From Flammulina velutipes (taxonomy: Eukaryota; Basidiomycota; Agaricomycetes; Agaricales; Physalacriaceae): 64,000 nucleotides of DNA. Both the position numbers and the translations under genes were made by a program. The notes beneath the pieces were generated by a model, which had not been told where the DNA came from, did not search any database, and worked only from the letters and a program-made list of their open reading frames with translations. The stretch's first letter is position 1. Every line of letters begins with the position of its first letter. The stretch covers positions 1,054,001-1,118,000 of the forward strand of contig CM022375.1 of NCBI GenBank assembly GCA_011800155.1, in the 5' to 3' direction. Positions 1 through 10,568 of the stretch are shown here, one piece after another.

Positions 1-2430
1 CCACTTACTGGTACGAGTACGCCAATGGTTCGGGAAACTCGAAGTAGTAAGTAGAGCAGTCTTATAGCTTAAGTTTCCTATACTTACTGTTCATCTAGCC
101 CATGTCAGACGATGTGATGAACGATTTTCTTTCGGCAGAAAGTTTCGCAACCACTTTTGCTGGGAACATAATCCTAAGAAACTCCACCCCGCATCTCTAT
201 GTTTCCGCCCTTGCTATGTCCTCCAAGGACTCCGGTCTTCTATCCAGGTGGCGAGAAAAGTTCCCCAGAATTCCTTATGTTACCGCGCGCCTCGATGTAG
301 AGCTTCCGTTACTTTTGCTCCAACATAACGCGCGAGTAACCTCCGCTACTTTCTCGCCAGATGGAACACTCATCGTTTCGGGCTCATATGACTCGACAGT
401 GGGAATCTGGGATCCCTCGACAGGGAGCCAGCTAACTGTGCTCAGTGGACATAATCATTTGGTATCCTTCGTCAATTTCTCACCTGACGGGCGTCAAATC
501 ATCTCTGCATCACATGATCACACTGTCCGTATCTGGGAGTTATCGACGAAGAAGGAGCTTCGTCAACTCAACCATGACTCCTTCGTGTCCTCCGTCGGTT
601 TCTCACCGGATGGGACCTACATCGCCTCTGCATCGCATGACTGCAGTGTACGGGTTTGGGACGGTTCGACCGGTAAAGAGATACACAAAATAAACGGTCA
701 TACAATGGATGGCCATACACATTGGGTTACCTCTGCTTCATTTTCGCCTGACGGGAACCATATCGTGTCTGGCTCGTATGACAGCACCGTCCGGATGTGG
801 GATGTATCGACTGGGAAAGGACGGCAGATAATCCCCATGATGGCCATGCACAAGAAACGGGTGAACACAGTTTGTTTCTCTCCAGATGGAGTGTATGCCG
901 CGTCCGGATCGCATGACTCTAGCGTGATAATTTGGGTGGTAGCGACATGGGGGGAGTTCCGCCAGCTCATGGCGCCTACTAGCGCCGGCGACGTCTCATG
1001 TCCCATCACTTCCGTGTGCTTCTCGCCGGAGGGGAAGAATATCATCGCTGGCACAGGGAGGAGCACTGTGTTGATGTGGGATGTATCGACGGGTATGCTG
1101 CTCCGAAAACTGCATGGTCACAAGGAGTCGGTGTCTTCCGTTGGATTCTCGCCAGATGGAGCACGCATTATCTCTGCCTCTTATGACCACACTGTCAAGG
1201 TCTGGGATGTGTTGGGATTTCAGGGGATGTATCCGCTGGATGGACATGACGAATCAGTGACCTCAGTCTGTTTTTCACCGAATGGGAGAAACATCGCCTC
1301 TGGTTCACATGATGGCACTGTCTGTGTTTGGGATGCTTTGACAGGGCGTCAGATGAACCGACTTGTCAGTCATGGCGATAGAGTCAACTCTGTCAGCTTC
1401 TCGTTAGATGGGAACTATATCATCTCCACGTCGGATGATAAGGCCATCCGGGTTTGGAGCGCCTTGTCCGGACGGGAATTGTACAAACTGGTTGGGCACG
1501 ATTCCTGTGTAGTATCTGCCAGATTTTCGCCGAATGGGGCGCAAATTGCTTCAGGAGGTATGGATGACACAGTGCGCGTTTGGGATGTATCGACAAGGCG
1601 CCAACTAATCGAGTTTCGACACGATGACCGGGTGAACTCTGTCAACTACTCTCCAGATGGAAGATATGTTGTCTCCACATCTCATGACCGCACCGTGCGT
1701 GTCTGGGATCAACTGGACGGGAAACAGGTCCTAAGGCTGGTCGGGCATGATAGCTCAGTTAACGCAGCCAGCTTCTCGCCGGATGGGACCCATTTGATCT
1801 CTGGCTCGGATGACTGTACCTTACGTCTGTGGGACGCATCAACAGGACTGGAGGTCTATCGATTGGACCACGATAGCATGGTTTCCTCAGTTGATTGTTT
1901 ACCTAGAGGTCTATTCGTCGTCTTCAGCTCAGGTGATCGCTCTGTACGAGTTTGGGACATATCGGCGGGGACATTACGGCAGTTGGACAGTCATGGATCT
2001 GCTGTTACATCGGTCAATTTCTCGCCAGATAGGATTCACATCGTCTCTGGATCAGAGGATGGAACTGTGCGGGTGTGGAATAGGATACTTGTCGACGGGA
2101 AATCAACATTCACGAGCCAATATTCTGACTTACGGCATTCTGGTTTTTGGCCTTGGAAGACAGGAAAGTCTCCTCTTAACTAGCATAATCTGAGCCTAAC
2201 TGACACACACAATAGAAGTTCCGCAACGCGGCTGGAACGTAGCTGCCGACGGATGGATTAGATTATCAGATGGTGCACGATGCATGTGGCTCCCTTCTGA
2301 GATACATGGCATTCTTCAGCGTCCATGGTGTCTCGTAATATCTTCAAAAGGATCTTTCGAGGTCGATTTTTCTTGCTCGTCGTTGGGGGCAAGTTGGGGA
2401 GGGATTCTCAAAGTAGCGCCAGAACAATAA
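1..2430 (+). CDS. NACHT/WD40-type protein, C-terminal part (5' end outside window)
   Basis: Fourteen WD40 repeats, enough for two seven-bladed propellers, run from about 330 to 2090 with regular SPDG and VWD motifs. Before them is the linker TPHLYVSAL...WREKFPR, the segment that joins NACHT and WD40 domains in agaricomycete NWD proteins, so the NACHT part probably lies upstream of base 1. Exon 1-46 is spliced to 99 (intron 47-98, GTAAGT...TAG), which keeps the frame open through the apparent ATG at 102; that ATG is therefore probably internal. The last exon starts at 2216 after a weaker intron (2143-2215, donor GTTTTT) and encodes a terminal module (GWIRLSDGARCMWLP) with stop at 2428-2430. 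The same terminal module ends the three NACHT proteins downstream. Without the second intron the protein would end at 2183. Role by family: WD40 sensor part of a STAND protein. Confidence 0.8.
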
Positions 2431-4599
2431 AGTCCTTGGACCCGAATTACCATCATGATAGTTAAAATCATAAATATTACCTCGCGCCAGAGTGTCATCA
2501 CATGTGAGACTGTGTTTTTTCCTTCTTTGTGGATGCTAGGTTAGAGATTCTCTTCGGGTGTTCATTGCCTATTTGGGATGTGTACGTGTTTGCCTTCGAT
2601 TTGGGCATGCTTGGCTGTTCCGCCCTTTCTCTCTGTTACCACCGTCTTCCGTGCCCGATTTTGCCTTCGACAGGTCGCTATTATCGACGCTCAAGTTTCT
2701 TTTGTTTCAGATATCTCCTTTCCAATCCCTCCTCCTCGATGTTCGGAGCCTGGGGAGGTTCGATCTCTCCAAGGGGGCATATTCGTTACCGAGTGGTTTT
2801 TATGCGTCTTAAGATTCTCGTTCGTACCAATGACAATGATGCGTCTCCACATTCAAGTATCGCCGCCATATTCATTTGTCTTCAGATATCCTTCATGCGC
2901 CCGATCGTGGATGTAGACTTCGGGTCCATTCGCCTTCCGAAACCGTGTGACTGCTGCATCAAGCGCAAGATGGGCGAGATCCTACAGTATTGTCGATTAG
3001 CTTCTCTCTGCCGTCTGGGTCATGGTGTAATACTGCTTCCCGGACTATATTTTCATTCGTGTAGACCATAATCGTCTTCCACACACACTCTAACAGGTCG
3101 AGTCTCCATGAGATGATAGCCTCCTTGTTGCCCCGGAAATGCGCAACTCCTCAGGGCGCGCCACACGTCCTCCAAGTATTTCATCACCATGACACTGCTC
3201 CACTATAAGCCATCAGCATTCCCGCCGCGGCAATCGACAACCTCGTCAAGTTTGGCGAAAGGATTGGGCGTAGAAGTTTCAGCGCGTCGCTACTGGCGGT
3301 ATAAAGTAACGATGCAGACTCGTGCGTCGTGGAGAGGTCGTCTGTAGAGGCGATGGAAGCGACACTCAGGTTTTGGGGTTGGGGAGTGGTTCAAAAGGCT
3401 ACAAGAAGAGTTGATGGAAGCAGAAAGAGTCGTTAATGACGAAAAATGGTCACGGATAGGTATAAATATCTACAGTAGCGAGCGTCACAGACATGTAACG
3501 GAGACTCTGGAGCGACGGGTGAACTGATAAGGTGCGCCACAAGGTACTAGGAGACGGGTTGGAGGATCCCGGGTCAATTTATCCATCGCAGTGAGCTTTG
3601 GTAGGTAGTAAAGCATGCGTGATATAGCCCAATTGCAGATCAAGCAGTGTGGCTCCCACAACGCTCGATTTGCATCGTGTGGGATGAGCCGTAGGGTGCT
3701 GGGCTACAGGGGAGGTCCTTGGATTGGCGGAATATGGCAGCGTGCTCAGCGAATCGGAAAGTAATTGGTGACCGAAATCATCCGCGGGCGAAGGAGGTCA
3801 CCATGTCTGAAGAGAGATGGATAGACGTACGTCGGGCCCTCTCAAAGTTACCAGTCTGGAACCCGGCACGCGCAGTCCATACCGGATTGCTGCCTTGACA
3901 AACGAATATACTCCCTCGGAGGGATCGAACCTCCCCAGCTATGATGCTAGGCTCCGAACAGCGAGGGGGTGGGCAAAGGGTTCAAGGCATTCAGCGCTCA
4001 GTGGAAACAAAGGGAAAAGTCGTGGGCGACGCCAACACTGGAAGCGTCAGAAATTGAATGAAGAAAATCGACTACGACACACCAAAATGAATACGTGGTG
4101 TCTGGCCTCCAAGCTCGCCGTCGCAAAGCACCTTCTCCTTTCGTGAATGAGTAGCTCCTCGTAGATATTTGGACTCCATTGGCAAAGGCGAAACGGCACG
4201 CCAGAGATGGCGACACTCCAACGTTCACCACCCAGCGCCGTGCGGAAAGGCGTCCATACGCAAGATGATAGCCTCCATTGTCGAGAACGACGACGACAGC
4301 GAAGACTTGGTGGTAACACAAAGAGACGGAATAGCAGCCAAACATGGACAAAGCGAACGCGTCAGCTATCAGACCCAGAAAGGCAATGAACGCCGGAGCG
4401 TCGTTCGTAGTCAGGAGACAAGTCCTGCGCTTGCTGGGAAAGATGGAGCTGGATATTTAGAACGTGCTGAGTAGACATTTTGTGATAGTAGGTTGGAGGG
4501 GAGTCAGAGCCGGGGTGGAGTAACCCGAGGGGGGAATGCACCTGCGTGAGAGGATATTTCGATTGGTATATCAGACATGATGATATGTCACATATAGCA
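2431..4599. other. no gene recognised
   Basis: The longest open frame, about 180 codons at 2529-3071 on the plus strand, has no recognisable domain, no good start context and competing overlapping frames. Two reverse copies of the intergenic motif TGTGGCGC lie at 3159-3166 and 3534-3541. Minus-strand frames at 3998-4351 may be the decayed distal end of the relic that follows. Confidence 0.5.
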
Positions 4600-5800
4600 G
4601 GAGAACTCGGTGAATGCGCTGTGAACTGGTTAGTCAAAGTATAGGTGACAGGAAAAAGGACGTACCTGCCGAAACAATGGACATTGCTGGCTATTGTTGG
4701 GAGGAGCTGGCGCGGCGTCCGCACTCATACATGGGATGGATCCAAAGCACGCCGGCGGGGAAGCTCGGACGGTGAGCATATTGTCACTAGTTGAGGTGGG
4801 CGCTTTTTGGGAAGTCGGAAATGCGCATCGAATTGGAAGCAGGCGACGATAGCGGACATGGCCGACTGGCTTCGCCAATGAAGACGTTCAACAGGAGATT
4901 AACATTGTTTGTGTGGTACAGCGAACTAGGAAGGATGAGATGGGTTTAGGCAGTCTGAAAGGTAACGTACCATACTAATCCTTGGATAGGTGAGTTGCGT
5001 AACAAGAGTTTCTCGGCAGACGAACACTGCTTCATCAACTCCCAAACCCTTTGTCCTACTACCATTCTTCGCCTGAACCCTCGGTGTGCGCGCACTCTGA
5101 CGAGAAAGGCCACAGAAAGCTCATTCGAGTTGGAGGTCGGGGTAGCATCGAGTACGAGGGAGCCCGCTCTACGGTGTACGGAACGGTGAAGAAAAGATTA
5201 CAGTGGGCTATCAAGAACCAAATATCAGCAAGAGAATAACGAGGAAGGGAGAGGCGCACCGTGTCTTTGTCTCGAGGGCGCCCTTGCCGCAGATTCCGCT
5301 CAATGTAGCTTAAGGAAGAGAGAGGCAAAGACGACAGGGTTTCAAAGGGCAATGGTCAGCGCATATTGGAGCGAATGGTAGGGAAAAGGGATTCCCGACT
5401 CCCAAAGGCTGCAAGCTTATTAGGCGTAAAGGTAACGGCGGACGGCAGGTCAACGTACCTTCAAGTTTGCGACCATGAATGAGCAAAAAGTCCACTACTG
5501 GGAATCCGTGCGAGTGTTTATGAGTCAAGCCATCGATGTGACAGGAAGTTTGGCATAGCACATGGCTACAATGAGACTATCAGCCAGTTAACGGGATAGA
5601 GGTAAGATAGCGAACCTTATATCTGTCCCGGACGCGTCTCTTTGGTCTCCTGCCTGTTCCATGGTTCCTTCTGACGGCGAGCTACGTCTCCAGAGAGCGT
5701 ACTTGTGCTGAAAGCGATATCCTGATATGATTCGTCAACATGTAGGAACAAGGAATCCATGTCGACCCGGTCGACCGAGACCATGGACGGCTCCTAGAGC
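4600..5800 (-). pseudogene. relic 'X', copy 1 (unidentified multi-exon gene)
   Basis: This stretch aligns by eye with 8640-9790, offset by about 4.0 kb in the same orientation. Shared blocks include the pieces near 4660/8700, 5085/9100, 5210/9224, 5585/9570 and 5745/9725. On the minus strand both copies keep intron-like borders (for example CAG|GTACGT and AG acceptors), but the frames between them are broken and differ between copies. The upstream-most block reads VDMDSLFLHVDESYQD against VDADSYFLRIDESYED in copy 2. I do not recognise the family. It lies head-to-head with the NACHT relic at 7174, just as copy 2 lies head-to-head with NACHT gene A. Confidence 0.5.
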
Positions 5801-7173
5801 ACGTAGGCGGGAGAGAGTGAGCTACGCCGAATGCGTAACCGGAATGCTAGCGACTAGTTAGTGTTCAAGGAAGACGTAGGTGGTTTGCGTGGAAAACGTA
5901 CCAGTGTCCAGGGGAAAAGTTGACGTTGACTCCATGGCAGGACACGAAACGGTAGTCACCTGCAGTTGCGGACCTTCGTCCCCATCGTTGACTTTGATTG
6001 ACGGTATGACTGGGGTAAGTATATTGACATTGTGGTATGAAGATAAAGTGCGGGTGCTCCGGGCCGGAGACTACCGGTTGATTTCTTACCGCCACATCAA
6101 AATTCACAACGACATCGTCTATTCATATCAGTCAATGTATTACGAGTCGGACGGTCTCTATTTGACCTTTCCTCTCATACTGCGGCGAATACTTCTCAAT
6201 TGACTTGTAACGGAGCTTGCTCTCGGTAGCAAGGGTATTTGTACTCGTGGGGATTAGAACTGGCATCGAATCGTCTCTCCGAATCACAGGTCCACTTTCT
6301 TGGTCCCTACGCACGGGCTATGTGTCTTTTTTCCAGGTAATCTGATGCATCTTACTGCATTGTGGCTGGGAAAGTGACTCGCGAACAAGAACGAGGTCCG
6401 ACCATCGACATCTCTCATACCGTGCCAGTAGTCAAAGATGTGTGGCGCAGTCATTCTGTTCGGTCTTATGCTCGTTTGTGGCCGTTATCCCAGTGCTACG
6501 GCAATTCTTTCGATAACGATGTCCAAGTTCGCACTTTTCTGGGGGTTTTGATAGCGACACGGCGCTTCTGTACAACGTCTATTATTACCTGGTTGCAATC
6601 AACGCTCTCCTTCTCTCGGGCTGTGGTGATCCTCTGCCGCTTGATGCCCAGCAGTGGAGCTTCTCATCTCGAGGGCTTTGTCATTCCCGTGGGTAATAGA
6701 AACATCGCTTCTACAGGGGCATCCCAGCGCCACTCGTTTGGCATCGTCCAACAACGATCATCTGGTCCTTCTTGAAGGTACATCTGCAGCACAGATTGCG
6801 ATAATGTATGCTCGTGGAAGAAAGCGTGTAACCCATGCGGTTCGAGGATTCAACGTCTCTCGCACCGTACCGGTACTCCAAGATCTATCACACAGTACGT
6901 TCATTCAATCACGAAAGCATTACATTCCTCTTTAACCATTCCACTCAGTACGAGGCCATCCCTTGGACGCAGATACCCGTGTCCTCTTTGGCAAGTAGAA
7001 ACACCTTAGAGATGCCAGTAGCGCGCTAGCTGTGTGAAATCAATGCCAGTGAAACACATATCATTCCAAGCATACAGACGCCGACGAATCGAACGTCATC
7101 TTTCCCACGAATATCTGTTTGTTGTCCTCCCACCAACACCACCATCGTGTCCCCACTCCTGCTTGATATCAAA
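5801..7173. other. no gene recognised; 5' flank of NACHT relic
   Basis: Short plus-strand frames occur (for example 5880-6203 and 6362-6775), with hydrophobic stretches near 6520-6650, but none continues across plausible introns. The segment lies between the divergent X relic and the NACHT relic. One TGTGGCGC motif is at 6441-6448. Confidence 0.4.
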
Positions 7174-7504
7174 ATGCGCCCAACGAGAAGACACAGGAGT
7201 CCATCCCGAGAGGCTACTGCCTCAACATCCACTGCGAGGCTGTCAGCGTCATAATTATTAATCACAAAGAGGAAGGATAAGACTCGCGGGGGACATTCAG
7301 CAAACACTCCTCAGGCGCCCCCTCCGTCCACCGCTTCATCCGCTAGACCTTCTTCTTCTGCGCAGAAACAGCTTACGGAATCTTCGACAAAAGGTGAGTA
7401 TTTCTCTCATCATCCAATCACACACAATTCATCTTATTGTAGTCTCCCCAACGTCAATCTGGGATGGATTCAAAGTGTTCCTCAAAATTGTTGTCCTCGG
7501 CTAA
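7174..7504 (+). pseudogene. NACHT family N-terminal relic
   Basis: The start AAAATGCGCC matches the start of NACHT gene A (10569) and resembles that of gene B. The peptide begins MRPTRRHRSPSREA, as gene A begins MRPKKGRRSPNRSK. A TAA interrupts it near 7252. A Pro/Ser-rich stretch follows, then a consensus donor at 7394 and acceptor at 7442, in the same place as intron 1 of the intact paralogues. The second exon reads VSPTSIWDGFKVFL, matching the WDGF helix of the paralogues, and stops at 7502-7504. Nothing corresponding to exons 3-7 was found. This is a decayed fourth family member reduced to its first two exons. Confidence 0.7.
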
Positions 7505-8322
7505 ACATGATCATATCGTTATTGTAGAACTGTAGACTCTTTGTACCCTATATGACCAAGCGGGAGACATTGTCATGGACGGAATCGGGTCGACAGCCTC
7601 AGGCCTGTTCGTCAGTCGCGGCAATTGCCGGAGATGATGTGGCAATGTGGCGCCATGGCATCAACAGAATTATGACAGTCCTCATCGCCGGTACTAGGGA
7701 CAAGTGTCTTAGATTCACGATAGATGAATATATTTAGGATCGAACTCCAGAGACTGATTGAGGACAAGAACGACACCGGACTATTCTCAATAAGTACCAG
7801 GCAATTCTCAATGAGCGGTGGGGGCCAATTGTCACGTAGAATGAGGATGGGAGTGTAATTTGATACCGTCGTTTGGAGGGAACAGTATTTGTCCAAACTA
7901 AACTATCCAAATGAACGACACATAGTACTTGAATCCGAAAGCACACAATAGGTAAGAATAGGTAAGCCGAGAAGCGACTAACACAGCCAGTGAGAAGGGC
8001 AGTATGTCGATAGCATACAATATATTGGTATGAAACGAAATATGTGCAAGGTCGAAGAGTTTAGCGGACGGTATTCCGACGGGCCTGGCTGGGTGAGCTA
8101 GCAGACGACACGTCCCATATATTCGAGACGACAAGGGGCGAACAAGATTTCCTCCGGGTCGGGCTGGCCCAATTCTGCGAGAGAGAGGACGAAAATAATG
8201 TGCTCGTGTTCCATCGCATGGTCTTTGGATTCGTAAGTGGACGACGGTGGAGGTGGTGATGCAGCCGCTCCGCTTGGTCAGAGATACAGTGAAGGGAGAG
8301 TTGCAAGGGTTTTAAGCCGCGC

Positions 8323-8658
8323 TTACAACTGGAAGCGAAAGATAGGCAAGACGGAAGGGTGACGAATGAGGCAGCGTATGCTACATTCCTTCCAAACGGG
8401 ATTTGTCTCTTCTGGAGACGACATAATGCCAGATGGCAAAGATGGCGCTACTCTTTGCGTCATGGTTCCATCCACGACAGGAAGGAGAATGCGATGGATG
8501 CCCAGGTAGAACCGGTCCGCTTGCAGGAACTCGGAATGGATGTAGGCCCAGTTGCTCAACGTGACGGGGGAAGCGGTATACGTCAAAGTGAATCTGGAGA
8601 TATCCTGGACGCAGACACGAGGATACGTCACATGTTGCGGGACACTCGACGAATGCAC
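8323..8658 (-). pseudogene. possible STE3-like pheromone receptor fragment
   Basis: One minus-strand frame contains TYTASPVTLSNWAYIHSEF followed by LQADRF. The intact receptor at 27200-28778 has SYTAS...NWADVHSDFLRVDQF at the start of the segment between its fifth and sixth membrane helices. The match is about 12 identities in 25 positions, and the helices on either side are broken by frameshifts. It follows directly on relic X copy 2 on the same strand, so it could instead be part of that gene. A profile search is needed before treating it as a receptor. Confidence 0.35.
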
Positions 8659-9790
8659 TGTGAACTAGTTAGTTGAGGTAGAGCAACAGAAAATTGGAAG
8701 TACCTGCCGAAGCTATGGATATTCCTGACCATTGTTGGCACCCTTTCCACAAGCGAGTCAACGCACGCCGGCAGTGGGGAAGCTCGAACGGAGGGCTATC
8801 TTGTCGCCCAGAAAACGCCCATCTCAACCAGACGCGCGCATCCAATTGGAAGCAAGCGACGATAGTGGACGTGGCCAACTTGCGCCGCCTTTGAAGACGT
8901 ACAGCAGAAGATTCGCATTGTTGTCTGCTGGTACAGCAATCTAGGAAGGGTGAGATAGGTCTAGAATAGTCTGAAAGACGACGTACCATACTGATCCTTG
9001 GATAGGTGTTCTGCGCTCTGGGGTTGTTGGCGTGACTCTGAGGTTCTCATCGGCTAGCTCATCTACGCCGACACCCATCGTCCCGCGGCTGTTCTTCGCC
9101 TGAACCCTCGGTGCGTGCGCGTTCCAACGTAAGAGAGTGTTCGTTTTCACAGAAGACTTATACGACGGGGGAGCATCTCGCGCTGCTGTGGACGAGACGG
9201 TGAAGAGGGGGCTCAATGTGGGCTATCAAGAATCAAATATCAGCAAGAGAATGAAAAGGGAGGAAGTGGCGCACCTTCGTTCTATATTGGGGACGCCATT
9301 ACTACAGATTCCATTCGATGCAGCTTCCAACACGACAGGATTTCGATGGGGAGGCGTGCAGATTGGAGCGAATGTCAGAGAAAAGAGAGGATTCTGTGTG
9401 GCAGGCTTGTTAACTGCGAAGATAACCACAGATAGTAGGTCAACGTACCTGTCCGACGACTAATGGGCAGAGCGTTGGAGAAAGGCCATCCGCGGAGGTT
9501 TCCCAGAATTGAGCCATGAGTCTGATAGGAAATTCGGCGTTGTCTCAGTGCATGACTACAAAGATAATATCAGCTTATTGACGGGATATACGTGGCAAAT
9601 AACGCACCTCCTATACATATCGGACGCGTCTCTTTCGCCTTCTGCCTTGTCTCCAGGTGTTCTATGGTCTCCTTTTTAACGATGACTCCACCGCTCCAGA
9701 GCGTATGAGTGGTATCCTCGTATGATTCGTCTATACGCAGAAAATAGGAATCCGCGTCGACCCAGCCGACCGCAATCATAGATGGTGTCT
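8659..9790 (-). pseudogene. relic 'X', copy 2
   Basis: This is the second copy of the relic at 4600-5800. Two well-formed introns remain on the minus strand. One lies near 8986-8942 (GTACGTCG...CCTAG) and one near 8701-8663 (GTACTTCC...ACTAG). A third donor, GAAG|GTGCGCC, sits near 9275. The frames carry stops and shifts relative to copy 1, so no continuous product is supported. A third partial copy is at 19270-19340. Family unknown. Confidence 0.5.
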
Positions 9791-9830
9791 AGGACACATG
9801 CGGCGCAAAGTTGTAGTGCAATTATCCAGC

Positions 9831-9885
9831 GTGGCCATCGTTGAGTAGGATTGAGAGGTGGCCATCGTTGAGTATGGATTGAGAG
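9831..9885 (+). repeat. two-unit tandem repeat, 27-28 bp
   Basis: The unit GTGGCCATCGTTGAGTA plus GGATTGAGAG occurs twice in direct succession (9831-9857 and 9858-9885) with one inserted T. It lies in the non-coding flank between relic X copy 2 and NACHT gene A. Confidence 0.8.
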
Positions 9886-10568
9886 CGTATATCGTTCATC
9901 GGGGTAGGAAGGAAAGGCGTGTTTGCTCCGGGCCGGATCATCCCGCTTTTCTTGCCACCTACCACGAAGATACCGTTCTTCGAAGCCTTGCGTGGCCTTT
10001 CCATCGCTATATTCCTCTTTGGATTCAATACATCATTAGGTTATCATCCGGGAATGTTCTACTTACTTTCCATCACCTCGCCCTCGGTAAGAACGTCCTT
10101 CCGAACAAATTGGATGCCTTGTCCTACGACCAAATCACCGAACTGACATTTTGTCCCTCGGGAGTGCGCAGGTAAGTGAGGCTCGTTCATCCTTGCCGCA
10201 TTATTCCAAAAGGTAACCCCAAACCAGGCATAAGGATCAATTCATCGACCGTGCCACGCGTCAAAGGTACGTCTTCTCTGTTCAAAATAAAAATGTCCTC
10301 TTAATTGACCAATATCGCGTCCTACAGCAATCTCTTGGACACAGACATCGGGGCTCTGCACATATCTTGGGATACTATTGTAACGAGCCGTCTCTGTACT
10401 TTGCTGTCTGTTTCCAATACACACCAATGACACGAGGAACCTTGTGTCGCTTCTTTTCACAAACGACCATTGACACGTTTCCCATGCACACGCGGCTTCT
10501 GTCCGGTTCTTGTCATCTACCACCATCATCGACGTCCCGTTCTACAGAAACTCTGGTCGAGGTGAAAA
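9886..10568. other. 5' flank of NACHT gene A
   Basis: No gene is supported. The last ~110 bases resemble the region upstream of NACHT gene B: both contain GTTTCCCATGCACA, then CTACCACCAT, then CAGAAACT(C/T)TGG just before the start codon. The duplication that made the paralogues therefore included promoter-proximal DNA. Confidence 0.5.

Noticed and set aside
698..1645. Several minus-strand and shifted frames inside the WD40 gene
   Set aside because: They are shadows of the WD40 repeats; the repeat motifs appear only in the main frame.
2529..3071. 180-codon plus-strand open frame
   Set aside because: No domain, cysteine-rich without pattern, competing overlapping frames, and no start context or introns.
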